Positions 1-8,529 of a stretch of DNA of 64,000 bases are shown in pieces (the first letter of the stretch is position 1; the number at the start of each line of letters is the position of its first letter). Under the pieces are notes generated by a model that had not been told where the DNA came from, did not search any database, and was given only the letters and a program-made list of their open reading frames with translations. Source of the stretch: Prevotellaceae bacterium (lineage in GTDB: Bacteria > Bacteroidota > Bacteroidia > Bacteroidales > Bacteroidaceae); NCBI GenBank assembly GCA_028723525.1, contig JAQYET010000033.1, forward strand, positions 1-64,000, in the 5' to 3' direction. The position numbers were made by a program, and so were the translations under genes.

Positions 1-25
1 AATGATAATCCAAATAGAAAATAAA

Positions 26-238
26 ATGAAAAAGAGAACATATATAATCCCCTTAACCTGCGTTTTGAAAGGTACAGACCTGATGGATGGATTTGTGTTT
101 TTCAGTCCTAACAATAATGGTTTTATTGATGGTAACGAAGGTGGAGCATTGGCAAAGCCGGTAGAGATAGAAGTAGAGGAAGAGGAAGGCTCTGAAACCG
201 CTCCGACAATCTTCAGATACAAGCCTTGGGAGGACTGA
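26..238 (+). CDS. small acidic hypothetical protein
   Basis: A 70-residue protein starting MKKRTYIIPL and ending KPWED. The ATG at 26 is preferred to one at 2 because the lysine-rich start is a natural N terminus, but the 5' context is cut by the window edge. There is no cleavable signal, no membrane segment and no catalytic motif. The C-terminal half is strongly acidic, with a run of glutamates around residues 48-55. A bidirectional hairpin terminator follows about 60 bp downstream. I do not recognise the family and assign no function. Confidence 0.6.
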   Translation: MKKRTYIIPLTCVLKGTDLMDGFVFFSPNNNGFIDGNEGGALAKPVEIEVEEEEGSETAPTIFRYKPWED

Positions 239-298
239 TTAGCATTTTATAATGGGGTGTTATGGGTGTAAGTTAAAACTCAAAGCATCATAAAAAAT

Positions 299-333
299 AT
301 ATCCGCAATGCCTATAATAGGTGTTGCGGATAT
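299..333. terminator. bidirectional Rho-independent terminator
   Basis: The arms ATATCCGCAA (299-308) and TTGCGGATAT (324-333) pair perfectly, and CCT/AGG inside the loop extends the stem. The hairpin is followed by a T run on the plus strand and preceded by an A run, so it can stop transcription from both sides. It sits between the convergent small gene (ends 238) and the thioredoxin gene (ends 413). Confidence 0.85.
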
Positions 334-412
334 TTTTTTAAACTAAAATTGGTCTTTATAACGTGTACTGTTTCGGACACACTAACATAATCTCCGGCGA
401 GTAATTTTGCGA

Positions 413-970
413 TTATTTGTCCTTTCCCAACTCCTCTTCGATAGCTTTCACGAGTGATGCAAACTCCTTCTCGTTGTAAAGCCGGGTGCGTTTTATAATT
501 TTTCCGGTGCGGTCGAGCAGCACGTTTCGTGTTATACCGGCATCGCGGATGGCAAACATGGCGAAGATGTCGGCACCCGGATCAAGACCGATAGGGTAGG
601 TAATCTTTGTGGCTTCCGCAAATCTCAATACCGTTTCGAGCGGTTCGTTGCGGTCTATTGCAATAAGGGCGAAGTCGGCATTGTCTTTATGTTTCTGCCA
701 AATGTCACTCTCTATGAATGGCATTTCTTTCCTACAAACACCGCACCACGATGCAGTGAACTGTAGCATCACCACCTTGCCTTTCAGGGAAGATAGCGTA
801 ACCTCCTGCCCGTCTGTCAGTTTTATCGTGAAATCAGGGCATTGGTCTCCCTCGAATACGATATATCCATTCTCATCGGGCATTGTTGCAACCTTTCTTT
901 TACCACTTTCCTGTGCCGATACAGATATTGTGAGCAGCATCAGCAGAACCATAAAAAACTGTTTTTTCAT
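413..970 (-). CDS. TlpA-like periplasmic thioredoxin-family protein
   Basis: A 185-residue secreted redox protein. Residues 1-19 form a signal peptide ending SVSAQ. The redoxin/AhpC-TSA fold follows, with the thioredoxin active site WCGVC (Cys76 and Cys79) after the strand VVMLQFTASW, and a later TYPIGLDP segment that fits the cis-proline region. Proteins of this type are periplasmic thiol-disulfide oxidoreductases. It is the last gene of a five-gene leftward operon, 21 bp after the second exbD, so it may service disulfides in envelope partners; that role is inferred. The substrate cannot be told from the sequence. Confidence 0.85.
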   Translation of the reverse strand: MKKQFFMVLLMLLTISVSAQESGKRKVATMPDENGYIVFEGDQCPDFTIKLTDGQEVTLSSLKGKVVMLQFTASWCGVCRKEMPFIESDIWQKHKDNADFALIAIDRNEPLETVLRFAEATKITYPIGLDPGADIFAMFAIRDAGITRNVLLDRTGKIIKRTRLYNEKEFASLVKAIEEELGKDK

Positions 971-991
971 TATTATCGTGGTCTTGTTTGG

Positions 992-1480
992 TTATTCCTG
1001 TCTGTCGTTCTGCCGTGAAGTGTCTGCCGCTTTGTCTGCCGAATAGCTGATGCGCAGTGCATTTGCTTTACGCAGAGCCATTTTGACGTCGGTTATTTTG
1101 CCCATATCGGCGTTGCGGTCAGCCTTCAGGCTCACGGTCATTTGTACGCGGTCTTCCGGTGTCATGCGGCTGCGTTCGTCGATAACATAGTCGGTTATCT
1201 CTGCAGGTGTCACGTATTTGTCGTTCATCTGCACCCTTACGGCAGTCCCTTCTTTGCCCTGCAGCGGCTTTATCGGCTTGCCGATGTAGATGTATGTCGT
1301 GGCAGATTTCTTGGTGAGTTTCTGCAGTTCGGTTCCTTGCGGCATGCGATATTCCACCTTCGGGGCGTCATGACGGATGTGAGTCACAATCATGAAGAAA
1401 AACAAGACCGTGAATATCAGGTCGGGCAGTGATGCCGTGTTCAGCCCCGGAACATCTTTCTTATGTCTTCTGAAAATCAT
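992..1480 (-). CDS. ExbD/TolR family biopolymer transport protein (second copy)
   Basis: 162 residues: a short basic cytoplasmic start, one membrane segment at about residues 20-38 (PDLIFTVLFFFMIVTHI) and a periplasmic domain. The aspartate at the start of the membrane helix is the conserved proton-path residue of ExbD/TolR proteins. It overlaps the preceding exbD by 4 bp (ATGA), which implies translational coupling. With ExbB it would form the proton-driven motor that energises TonB or a Tol-like system. Paired non-identical ExbD proteins are common in Bacteroidetes. The downstream neighbour is the thioredoxin gene. Confidence 0.9.
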   Translation of the reverse strand: MIFRRHKKDVPGLNTASLPDLIFTVLFFFMIVTHIRHDAPKVEYRMPQGTELQKLTKKSATTYIYIGKPIKPLQGKEGTAVRVQMNDKYVTPAEITDYVIDERSRMTPEDRVQMTVSLKADRNADMGKITDVKMALRKANALRISYSADKAADTSRQNDRQE

Positions 1481-2001
1481 TTGCTGTCGTTGTTTTCATA
1501 TCCCTCGGCAATGCGTTGCGGATACAGTTCGCGTAGTTTCTCCTTCTGTTCGGTGCTGCATTCGTCGTAGGAGCGGCGGTATAACCTGCGTGCGGCATTG
1601 TCGCGGAGTGTCCTGTAGGCTGCCACTATCTCGTTCTGTATCTTGAAATAGGCTTCGTAGGTGGCATTGCGGTCGCTTTTCAGCGATATGATATGCCTTG
1701 CGCGGTCGGGCGAGTTGGCAACGAAATCAGTCACCGTCTGCCTCAACTGTGCAATGGATGCCGGTTTGTCGTCAATCAGTATGCCGTTGTCGGCGGTCAG
1801 TTGCAGTTGCAATATGTTGTCGCGACTTACGTCAATCCTTACCTCTTCGTGGCTTTCCATCGGCGGTAACTGCCGTTGCAGTCCCTTGTCGGCATCCAAC
1901 GATGTCGTTACGAGGAACAAAATCAGCAGCATGAACGAAATGTCTGCCGTTGAAGTGGTGTTGAGTGAAGGCACATCGCGCCTCCTTTTTGATAGCCGCA
2001 T
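1477..2001 (-). CDS. ExbD/TolR family biopolymer transport protein (first copy)
   Basis: 174 residues with the classic ExbD start: basic residues, then NTTSTADISFMLLILFLV, where the aspartate lies inside the single membrane helix (about residues 20-40). A periplasmic domain follows. The C terminus is longer and charged (DECSTEQKEKLRELYPQ), a feature I cannot assign. It precedes the second exbD with a 4-bp overlap and follows a small polytopic membrane protein after 71 bp. With the ExbB-like protein upstream it makes up an inner-membrane proton motor for outer-membrane active transport. Confidence 0.9.
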   Translation of the reverse strand: MRLSKRRRDVPSLNTTSTADISFMLLILFLVTTSLDADKGLQRQLPPMESHEEVRIDVSRDNILQLQLTADNGILIDDKPASIAQLRQTVTDFVANSPDRARHIISLKSDRNATYEAYFKIQNEIVAAYRTLRDNAARRLYRRSYDECSTEQKEKLRELYPQRIAEGYENNDSK

Positions 2002-2072
2002 ATCGTTATCTTGTCACTTTGCTCTGCCGGCAGATGGCATACATCGCCGGCATGTGCTCTTGGGTTTAATGT

Positions 2073-2549
2073 TCACTGTCTCACTTTCAGCATCGACACT
2101 GCCACTGCCACCGCTGCCACGACGAGCATTGTCACGGCGGTGTAGATGAACATATCTGCCGTTTTTAGCCAAAAAGTGTGCACGTATGGCTCACCGTTGA
2201 CTGTCATGGGCGAAGCCGAACCGAGCAGAAAGGTCAGCACGAGCACCGCTGCCACACCGCCCGTCACCATATATGCTATGCGTGCTGCCGGCACATTGTT
2301 GACCACCGCAGCCGACTTGTCGCGCCTTCTGAGAGTAATCACGAGCGAAACTATGGCAAGGGCAAGAGTGCCTGCGGTCATAACCACAGACAGAAGGATG
2401 ATTACGCCGGTAAGCTTCGGCGAGTTGAACGACGGGTTTTCTTCGTAAGGATTGTCGTATCCGATAAAGAAAAATGCGCAGAATGCCGCTGCTATAATGC
2501 CGACCAATATAATCAGCACCCGCCCTGAAATGCGTTTGGTGTCAAGCAT
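2073..2549 (-). CDS. four-helix membrane protein of the exbBD operon, function unknown
   Basis: 158 residues with four predicted membrane segments (about 10-28, 46-70, 92-110 and 133-153) and a short loop containing a [12 protein letters not shown] stretch. It starts 9 bp after the exbB stop and lies 71 bp before the first exbD, so it is almost certainly co-transcribed. No catalytic motif is visible and the family has no function known to me. Its fixed place between the two motor subunits suggests an accessory membrane component, which is inference only. Confidence 0.75.
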   Translation of the reverse strand: MLDTKRISGRVLIILVGIIAAAFCAFFFIGYDNPYEENPSFNSPKLTGVIILLSVVMTAGTLALAIVSLVITLRRRDKSAAVVNNVPAARIAYMVTGGVAAVLVLTFLLGSASPMTVNGEPYVHTFWLKTADMFIYTAVTMLVVAAVAVAVSMLKVRQ

Positions 2550-2558
2550 GTTGCTATT

Positions 2559-3365
2559 TTACTTTATGGTTTTTTCCTTAAACTTCACTATTATGTCGAG
2601 CAACGTTATCGCCGACTCCTCCATTTGGCTCACGAGATGTTCTATCTTCGAGAGGATATAGTTGTAGAACAACTGCAGTGTGAGTGCCACGATGATACCG
2701 AAAATGGTGGTTATCAATGCCACTTTCATTCCCGCAGCCACCACGGTGGCGTTGAGGTCGCCCGCAATCTGCATCTGATCGAACGCCATGACCATGCCAA
2801 TCACCGTGCCGAGGAAGCCCAACGATGGAGCGATAGAGATGAACAATGTTATCCACGAGCACCCTTTCTCAAGGTTTGCCGACTGCACCGAGCCGTAGGA
2901 AGCGATGGAACGCTCTATTTCGTCAATGCTTTCATTGATGCGCAGGAGTCCCTGATAGCATATCGAAGCAACCGGTCCGCGGGTGTTGCGGCATAACTCT
3001 TTTGCCCCTTCAATGTCGCCTTCTGCTACCCGTTTGTCGATGTCTTCCATCAGTTTCTTGGCATTTATATGGCTCAGACTGAGGTAGATTATGCGCTCTA
3101 TGCAGAACGCCAGTCCCAGAACCAATGCCAAAGCCACGAGCGACATGAAGCCGGCGTTGCCCTCGATGAACTTCGTCTTGAGTTGCTTATGGAGCGGCTG
3201 CGGCTGCATTGCCACGTCGGTGTAGTCGCTGTCAACGCCAATCATCAACTGTGCATTTGCCACAGAGTCGAGCCGGTCGGTAATTGCCATGCTGTCTGTC
3301 TGTGCCATTACGACCGTTGCCGACAGTGTCAGCAACAATAGTGCAATCTTTATTATTCTTGACAT
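2559..3365 (-). CDS. ExbB/TolQ/MotA family proton channel subunit
   Basis: 268 residues from the ATG at 3365, chosen because it gives a clean signal-like N terminus (MSRIIKIALLLLTL...MAQ) just downstream of a strong promoter; longer readings would run into that promoter. After an N-terminal export segment come three membrane helices, with the family hallmark SIAPSLGFLGTVIGMV and the helix VVAAGMKVALITTIFGIIVA. An N-terminal extension with a cleavable signal is typical of Bacteroidetes ExbB proteins. It works with ExbD to harvest the proton gradient for TonB or Tol. It is the first gene of the five-gene operon. Confidence 0.92.
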   Translation of the reverse strand: MSRIIKIALLLLTLSATVVMAQTDSMAITDRLDSVANAQLMIGVDSDYTDVAMQPQPLHKQLKTKFIEGNAGFMSLVALALVLGLAFCIERIIYLSLSHINAKKLMEDIDKRVAEGDIEGAKELCRNTRGPVASICYQGLLRINESIDEIERSIASYGSVQSANLEKGCSWITLFISIAPSLGFLGTVIGMVMAFDQMQIAGDLNATVVAAGMKVALITTIFGIIVALTLQLFYNYILSKIEHLVSQMEESAITLLDIIVKFKEKTIK

Positions 3366-3418
3366 AGTAGTATTACGTGTTTGCCTTTTTTCTCTTCTAT
3401 TCGTGATTATATATGTTG

Positions 3419-3449
3419 CAAAGGTAGTGCAAATCACCGTTACTACAAA
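3419..3449 (-). promoter_or_regulatory. promoter of the exbB operon
   Basis: Read on the minus strand: TTTG (3449-3446), a 19-bp spacer, then TACCTTTG (3426-3419). This matches the Bacteroidetes primary-sigma consensus TTTG/TAnnTTTG. The leader to the ATG would be about 45 nt. Confidence 0.8.
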
Positions 3450-3653
3450 AATAATTAGTTCTTTTTTGCCTCTTCAGCAGCCTGTTTAAACAGTTTTGTA
3501 TATTTGAACTGAACGAGTTGACTACAAATAACCGAGTGAGTATTCTACAAATACGCCGAATATTTCACATTGTAGTATTATATTGCGTTAAGTTGATTGC
3601 CTCTTCAATATGTCAACAAATTAGTAAAAAAGAAGAAAAACGGCAAACAAATG

Positions 3654-3683
3654 TTTGAGAAAAGAATTTTTTTGCTATCTTTG
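3654..3683 (+). promoter_or_regulatory. promoter of the Lrp-type regulator gene
   Basis: TTTG (3654-3657), an 18-bp spacer, then TATCTTTG (3676-3683), about 20 bp before the ATG at 3705. It fits the Bacteroidetes consensus well and gives a very short leader. Confidence 0.8.
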
Positions 3684-3704
3684 TAGCAAAAATAAAAGTA
3701 TTAA

Positions 3705-4190
3705 ATGGGACATCATAGTTTGGATTTGTTAGACAGGAAAATACTCGGCATGATTGCTGAAGATGCCCGAGTGCCTTTCCTTGAGGTAGCACGCACGTGC
3801 AATGTGAGTGGTGCTGCCATTCATCAGCGCATTCAGAAACTAACCGATATGGGCGTTCTGAAAGGCTCACAGTTTGTAATCGATGCCGAGAAGATAGGCT
3901 ATGACACATGCGCTTACATCGGAATAAACCTACGCACACCGGAGTCGTTCGACGACGTGGTGAGCGAACTGAAACGAATACCTGAGATAGTGGAGTGCCA
4001 TTACACCACCGGCGACTATGACATGTTCATAAAGATATACGCCAAGAACAACCACCACCTGCTCAATATCATCCACGACAGGCTGCAGCCGTTGGGTCTT
4101 GCCCGCAGCGAAACAATCATTTCGTTCACCACTGCGTTCGAACGTCAACTGCCGATAACCGACAGCCTCTGTGACGAGGATGATATTTAA
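3705..4190 (+). CDS. Lrp/AsnC family transcriptional regulator
   Basis: 161 residues, the normal length for the family. The N-terminal helix-turn-helix is visible in LDLLDRKILGMIAEDARVPF and NVSGAAIHQRIQKLTDMGVL. The C-terminal RAM ligand-binding/oligomerisation domain follows from about residue 65, with the typical GDYDMFIKIYAKN strand. Such proteins sense amino acids and wrap DNA as octamers. The target genes are not evident. The gene is convergent with folA, and the two stop codons overlap (TAA at 4188-4190 against the complement of 4187-4189), so there is no room for a terminator between them. Confidence 0.92.
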   Translation: MGHHSLDLLDRKILGMIAEDARVPFLEVARTCNVSGAAIHQRIQKLTDMGVLKGSQFVIDAEKIGYDTCAYIGINLRTPESFDDVVSELKRIPEIVECHYTTGDYDMFIKIYAKNNHHLLNIIHDRLQPLGLARSETIISFTTAFERQLPITDSLCDEDDI

Positions 4191-4681
4191 TCTGCAGTTC
4201 TGACGTAATCCACGAAGGCGTACTGCTGTTTGTGGCGGTCGTCTTTGCCGTGACTCTCACGCCAAGTCTCGTGCCATTGGCTGTAGTCGGGGAAGAACGT
4301 GTCTGCACCTTCGGGAGTGTCGTCAATCTCGGTAAGGCATAGACGGTCAGCAATGTTCATGGCCTGCTCGTATATGCAGCCCCCACCTATTATATATATA
4401 TCGTCCTCGGCGGAGCAGTTTTTTATTGCCTCGTCGAGCGATTGATATGTGTCGCAGCCGCTGAACGTCGCTTCAGAGCGTGTCAGAACGATGTTTCTGC
4501 GGTTTGGAAGAGCCCCTTTCGGCAGGCTCTCGAACGTCTTCCTGCCCATTATCACGGTATTTCCGGTTGTCAGGTATTTAAATCTTTTCAGGTCGTTAGG
4601 CAAGTGGTAAATCAGTTTGTTGCCCTTCCCTATGGCGCGGTTTCGTGCCACCGCAGCGATGATGGATATTCTCATGTCCAT
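4187..4681 (-). CDS. folA: dihydrofolate reductase
   Basis: 164 residues. The protein reduces dihydrofolate to tetrahydrofolate with NADPH, regenerating the cofactor used up by the neighbouring thymidylate synthase. Visible landmarks are ISIIAAVARNRAIGKGNKL (Met20-loop region), HLPNDLKRFKYLT (folate-contacting helix with the acidic residue), VIMGRKTFESLP and IIGGGCIYEQAM (NADPH site). It starts 13 bp after thyA in an rsmF-like/thyA/folA operon. An alternative ATG two codons later is possible. Confidence 0.96.
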   Translation of the reverse strand: MDMRISIIAAVARNRAIGKGNKLIYHLPNDLKRFKYLTTGNTVIMGRKTFESLPKGALPNRRNIVLTRSEATFSGCDTYQSLDEAIKNCSAEDDIYIIGGGCIYEQAMNIADRLCLTEIDDTPEGADTFFPDYSQWHETWRESHGKDDRHKQQYAFVDYVRTAD

Positions 4682-4694
4682 TATGTTATGTATG

Positions 4695-5489
4695 TTAAAC
4701 AGACACCTCTGCCTTTATATGCTCCCACGGATTATATCCTTCGAGCCGGAAATCCTCGTATCTGAATGAGAACAGGTTCTTCACGTCAGGATTTATCACC
4801 ATTCGGGGCAGTTGTCTCGGTGTCCTTGTCAGTTGCAATTTTGCCTGCTCGATGTGATTAAGATAAAGATGCGTGTCGCCGGTGGTATGGATGAAGTCGC
4901 CGGCTTCAAGTCCCGTCACCTGCGCCATCATCTGTAACAGAAGTGCGTAGGATGCGATGTTGAACGGCACGCCGAGGAAAGTGTCAGCCGAGCGTTGGTA
5001 GAGCTGCAACGACAACCGCCCCTCTGCCACATAGAACTGGAACATTGTGTGACACGGAGGCAGAGCCATCTTCTCCACTTCAGCCACGTTCCACGCGCTC
5101 ACTATCATACGTCGCGAGTCGGGCGAATGCTTTATCTGCTCCACCACGTTCTTTATCTGGTCAATCGTTCCGCCCTGATAGTCGGGCCATGACCGCCACT
5201 GATGCCCATATACCGGTCCGAGTTCGCCGTTCTCGTCAGCCCACTCATTCCATATTCTCACCCCATTCTCTTGCAGGTATTTCACGTTAGTGTCGCCCTT
5301 TAAGAACCACAGCAGCTCGTGTATTATCGACTTCAGGTGCAGTTTCTTCGTTGTCAGCAGTGGGAAACCATCGCTCAGGTCGTACCGTGACTGTGTTCCG
5401 AAGATGCTCAATGTGCCTGTTCCGGTCCTGTCTTCCTTCTTCACTCCTTCGTTCAGGATGCGATTGAGTATGTCAAGATATTGCTTCAT
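4695..5489 (-). CDS. thyA: thymidylate synthase
   Basis: 264 residues, the same length as the classical enzyme, from the ATG at 5489 ([15 protein letters not shown]). It methylates dUMP to dTMP using methylene-tetrahydrofolate. Seen directly are [13 protein letters not shown] (phosphate loop), [20 protein letters not shown], the nucleophile cysteine in [11 protein letters not shown] near residue 146, [20 protein letters not shown], and the end [19 protein letters not shown]. Only 2 bp separate it from the upstream methyltransferase stop, so it is co-transcribed, and folA follows. This is the flavin-independent enzyme, which fits the adjacent DHFR. Confidence 0.97.
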   Translation of the reverse strand: MKQYLDILNRILNEGVKKEDRTGTGTLSIFGTQSRYDLSDGFPLLTTKKLHLKSIIHELLWFLKGDTNVKYLQENGVRIWNEWADENGELGPVYGHQWRSWPDYQGGTIDQIKNVVEQIKHSPDSRRMIVSAWNVAEVEKMALPPCHTMFQFYVAEGRLSLQLYQRSADTFLGVPFNIASYALLLQMMAQVTGLEAGDFIHTTGDTHLYLNHIEQAKLQLTRTPRQLPRMVINPDVKNLFSFRYEDFRLEGYNPWEHIKAEVSV

Positions 5490-5491
5490 AA

Positions 5492-6895
5492 TTACTTTCC
5501 GTTTATTACTGTCATCTCCCCGATAATGTCTGCCATGCTGTCGGGAACGTGTGTAGTCTTTATTCTCCACTCTGCGGGATAAAGGTTGTTAGCCCTGTTG
5601 CCCAAGTTTTTCACGAAACCGAGCGGCATGTCGCGGTATGTGAGCAGAACGAAACCGCGCTCCACGTCGTCGGATAGCGTCACAGCCTCTTTCCGGAGAT
5701 AGTCGGTTGCCGTTTTGCGGTCAACCTCTGCCGTAGTGAAAGCGTCGCGACGCAATGCCGTTGACAATGCAAGACACTGGTCGGGAACGATGTCGCGCCC
5801 TTTAATGGTGCCGAGTCTGACGCCCTGATGCACCACCTTCAGCGTGCCGGCGAGATGCTTTGCCAGTGCATACCACCGCTTCGGAATTGCCGTTATGCCC
5901 TGTTTCAAGCCCTCTGTTATGTAGTTTTCGGGGTTCATAATCCACCCTTCCACAGTCCTGTCTCCGCCGACCTGCCGTTTCGTCTTAGGCATACGCTGGT
6001 TACATTCGCCGTTTTTCCTAAGCACCGCCATGAATAAACCCTCGCCGCGAGTCATGCCCGGAATAAACCGATAGACCTTCTCGTTGAAGTCGGCGAGCAG
6101 CGACCCTGTGATGTTCCACTCCTTTTCCGTCGGAATATCCACCACTTCGGCATCGAGGTTTTCGCAAATCCACCTCACGTTCTCTTCGTTCTCGCGACTG
6201 TTGAATGTACAGGTGGAATATATCATCGTGCCCCCTTGTTTCAGGCATTGCCACGCCTCGGCTACAATTTCGCGCTGCAGCGCACGGCATCTCTCCACAT
6301 TACGGATGCTCCATTCGGCAATCGCGCCCTCGTCTTTGCGGAACATTCCCTCGCCCGAACACGGCACGTCGCACAGTATTATATCTGCCACGATACCCGT
6401 GCGGCGCAGTTCCTGTGGGCGGTTATTTGTCACCACGACGTTCTGCATGCCCCATTTCTGTATGTTTTCCGCGAGGATATTCGCCCGTTGCGGCACCGGT
6501 TCGTTGCTCACAATCAGACTTCCCTCGGGCAAGACCGTGCTCGCAGCCGTGGATTTACCACCCGGAGCGGCACACATGTCGATCATCACCACCGGCTCGC
6601 TGCCCGACACATGCTTCATCACATGCTGCAGAAACATCGACGATGCCTCCTGAACATAGTATGCACCGGCGTGCAGCAGAGGGTCGAAAGTGAACTGCGG
6701 GCGTTCTTTCAGATAATATCCGTTGTCACACCACGCCACTCTCTCTGCCGCTGAAGCCATGCTGCCGACGGTTATCTTATCGGTATTCAGCCTGATACTT
6801 GCCGGCGCAGGCTCGTCAAAAGCCTTGAGGAAAACCTGCCACAGGTCTTCTCCGAACATGCTGCGTGTGATGTTTATGAACTCTTCGGGTAGCAT
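5492..6895 (-). CDS. RsmB/NOP-family (RsmF-like) rRNA cytosine-C5 methyltransferase
   Basis: 467 residues. The N-terminal methyltransferase core has the SAM site [14 protein letters not shown], the motif IV proline-cysteine in [12 protein letters not shown] and the catalytic cysteine in [16 protein letters not shown]-terminal region (about 300-467) has the layout of the RsmF-type PUA/RNA-binding extension. The enzyme would make 5-methylcytosine in 16S rRNA; the exact position cannot be read from the sequence. It heads the operon with thyA and folA. A minus-strand TAACTTTG box lies about 25 bp upstream of the start. Confidence 0.9.
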   Translation of the reverse strand: MLPEEFINITRSMFGEDLWQVFLKAFDEPAPASIRLNTDKITVGSMASAAERVAWCDNGYYLKERPQFTFDPLLHAGAYYVQEASSMFLQHVMKHVSGSEPVVMIDMCAAPGGKSTAASTVLPEGSLIVSNEPVPQRANILAENIQKWGMQNVVVTNNRPQELRRTGIVADIILCDVPCSGEGMFRKDEGAIAEWSIRNVERCRALQREIVAEAWQCLKQGGTMIYSTCTFNSRENEENVRWICENLDAEVVDIPTEKEWNITGSLLADFNEKVYRFIPGMTRGEGLFMAVLRKNGECNQRMPKTKRQVGGDRTVEGWIMNPENYITEGLKQGITAIPKRWYALAKHLAGTLKVVHQGVRLGTIKGRDIVPDQCLALSTALRRDAFTTAEVDRKTATDYLRKEAVTLSDDVERGFVLLTYRDMPLGFVKNLGNRANNLYPAEWRIKTTHVPDSMADIIGEMTVINGK

Positions 6896-6918
6896 CGGGG
6901 GTTTCTGTTTTTCGGCTT

Positions 6919-6926
6919 CAAAGTTA
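6919..6926 (-). promoter_or_regulatory. -7 element for the rsmF-like/thyA/folA operon
   Basis: Minus strand TAACTTTG, a match to TAnnTTTG, about 24 bp before the ATG at 6895. The upstream -33 element is weak. Confidence 0.6.
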
Positions 6927-6978
6927 CGTATAATCGCGCTAATAATGAAACTTTCGTGCCATTTTGCCGAAAAAAGTT

Positions 6979-6986
6979 TATCTTTG
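6979..6986 (+). promoter_or_regulatory. -7 element for the membrane-protein/sigma cluster
   Basis: TATCTTTG on the plus strand, 57 bp before the ATG at 7043. A TTTG lies upstream but at a non-standard distance. Confidence 0.6.
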
Positions 6987-7042
6987 CTGCAACTTTTCGT
7001 TTCCCACCTGCGTCTAACAGATGTGTAACAAACAAAAAGAAA

Positions 7043-7735
7043 ATGAAAATGAGCAGAGTAATAGTATTTTTATTTGCAGCCTTGATGCTTGCACTGCCGT
7101 TGTCGGCAAACCGTAGTCAGTATGCCAAGATGCGCCAACATGCCGTAAACATGCCGAATAACGACACGGCAGGAGTAGCGGCATACAGCGACACTACGTC
7201 GCTTGCGCGAGCCGACTCGCTTGACATCGACTCACTTGCCTATGCCAACGGCTATTCGCGTAACGTGAATTTCCAGTTAGACGACGCCTCTGTCAGATCT
7301 CTCGCGAAGGCATTAAGCAGCCTGTTAGGTGTCGGTGCGATAGGGGTTATAGTGGCAATCCTGATGGCGGTAGTGGGTATAGTGTCTGTCCTTGCACCCT
7401 TCGTGCTCTTCGGTTTGTTGATTTATCTCATCGTAAACCACCACAACGAGAAGCAACGCCTTGCACGAGCAGCCATCATGTCGGGGCAACCCATTCCGCA
7501 GGACATGGTGAAGAAGGCTTTGGAAACCCCCGACGAGCAATGGCAGCGAGGACTGAAGAATGTCTTCATCGGACTCGGCATTGTGGTGCTTTGCTACTGT
7601 TTAGGTGCTTACCGACTGGCAGGAATTGGCTGGCTGGTGCTGATTTATGGTGCAGGTCTGGCTGTAATCTCCAAAACATCAAACCGTAATAAACATTACG
7701 AAGACGCTGATGATAAGCCACAGGGTGGTGAGTAA
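7043..7735 (+). CDS. secreted/membrane protein with DUF6249-like region
   Basis: 230 residues from the ATG at 7043 (MKMSRVIVFLFAALML). A signal peptide is followed by a polar periplasmic stretch of about 80 residues rich in Asp/Ser. Next come a strong membrane helix (GVIVAILMAVVGIVSVLAPF), then NHHNEKQRLARAAIMSGQPI, and two final hydrophobic helices. The helix plus the 'IMSGQPIP' juxtamembrane pattern resembles DUF6249 proteins of Bacteroidetes; I am moderately sure of that. It is the first gene of a cluster with a PspC peptide, an ECF sigma factor and its likely partner, so a role in envelope-stress sensing is plausible but unproven. Confidence 0.7.
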   Translation: MKMSRVIVFLFAALMLALPLSANRSQYAKMRQHAVNMPNNDTAGVAAYSDTTSLARADSLDIDSLAYANGYSRNVNFQLDDASVRSLAKALSSLLGVGAIGVIVAILMAVVGIVSVLAPFVLFGLLIYLIVNHHNEKQRLARAAIMSGQPIPQDMVKKALETPDEQWQRGLKNVFIGLGIVVLCYCLGAYRLAGIGWLVLIYGAGLAVISKTSNRNKHYEDADDKPQGGE

Positions 7736-7799
7736 TAACACTTCATTCACACTGTTGGGTAACATAACGATAACAATATAAACATAAAGGAATAACATT

Positions 7800-7985
7800 A
7801 TGGCAAAGAAACTCTATCGCTCCGACGACAAGATGTTGGGAGGAGTATGCGCAGGACTGGCAGAATATGCCGACATGGACTCCACCGTGGTGCGCCTTAT
7901 ATATGCTGCATTGACAGTGTTCACGGCTTTCAGCGGTGTCATTCTCTATCCGATATTGTGGATTATAATGCCGGAGAAACGCTGA
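7800..7985 (+). CDS. PspC domain protein
   Basis: 61 residues, consisting of a single PspC domain: KKLYRSDDKMLGGVCAGLA, then YADMDSTVVRLIYAALTVF and a hydrophobic end. In enterobacteria PspC is an inner-membrane sensor of phage-shock/envelope stress; stand-alone short PspC proteins are common in Bacteroidetes. It lies between the membrane protein at 7043 and the ECF sigma gene, which starts 1 bp after its stop, so the three are read together. Confidence 0.88.
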   Translation: MAKKLYRSDDKMLGGVCAGLAEYADMDSTVVRLIYAALTVFTAFSGVILYPILWIIMPEKR

Positions 7986-7986
7986 T

Positions 7987-8529
7987 ATGGACAAGATGGG
8001 CGACTTGACACTTGTGTCTCGGGTGGCTGTATTTCAGGACAAGCGCGCTTTCGATGCGCTCGTGAGGAAATACCAGTCGCCCGTGAGACGCTTCTTCCTC
8101 GCCCAAACCCTCGGCGACAGCCAACTCTGCGACGACCTTGCGCAAGATACTTTTGTCAAGGCGTACACCAAAATCACGTCATTTCAAGGCAAGTCGTCGT
8201 TCAAGACATGGCTGTTCAGGATAGCCTTCAACGTGATGTACGACTACCGCCGTGCCAACCGCATTACCGACGAGATTGACCATTGCGCCGTTTCCGGTAC
8301 TGCCTCTGCGGAGCGAGACATGCAGTTGGGGCTTGATGTGTATTCGGCGATGAGTATGCTGAAGCCCACCGAGCGCACATGTGTTGCCCTGCAACTGATA
8401 GACGGATATGCCATCGACGAGATAGCGCACATCATGGACATGCCGGAAGGGACTGTGAAGTCGCACCTTTCACGAGGAAAGACAAAACTCGCAACCTACT
8501 TAAAACAGAACGGATATGGAAAAAGATAA
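7987..8529 (+). CDS. ECF-type RNA polymerase sigma factor
   Basis: 180 residues. Region 2 spans about residues 20-90 (FDALVRKYQSPVRRFFL, DDLAQDTFVKAYTKI, FKTWLFRIAFNVMYDYRR) and region 4 about 120-175 (LKPTERTCVALQLIDGYA and DMPEGTVKSHLSRGKTKL). It directs RNA polymerase to a small regulon, usually held by a membrane anti-sigma factor. The next gene overlaps its end by 14 bp and is the natural candidate partner. With PspC upstream, an envelope-stress role is the best guess. Confidence 0.93.
   Translation: MDKMGDLTLVSRVAVFQDKRAFDALVRKYQSPVRRFFLAQTLGDSQLCDDLAQDTFVKAYTKITSFQGKSSFKTWLFRIAFNVMYDYRRANRITDEIDHCAVSGTASAERDMQLGLDVYSAMSMLKPTERTCVALQLIDGYAIDEIAHIMDMPEGTVKSHLSRGKTKLATYLKQNGYGKR

Larger units (their letters stand above)
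3366..3704. other. intergenic region between exbB and the Lrp gene
   Basis: A 339-bp AT-rich divergent spacer. It carries the exbB promoter on the minus strand and the Lrp promoter on the plus strand. I see no ORF, RNA-like fold or repeat between about 3450 and 3650. Confidence 0.6.

Noticed and set aside
3366..3437. N-terminal extension of ExbB to 3437
   Set aside because: The extra codons cover the leader and the promoter box; the ATG at 3365 gives a proper signal segment.
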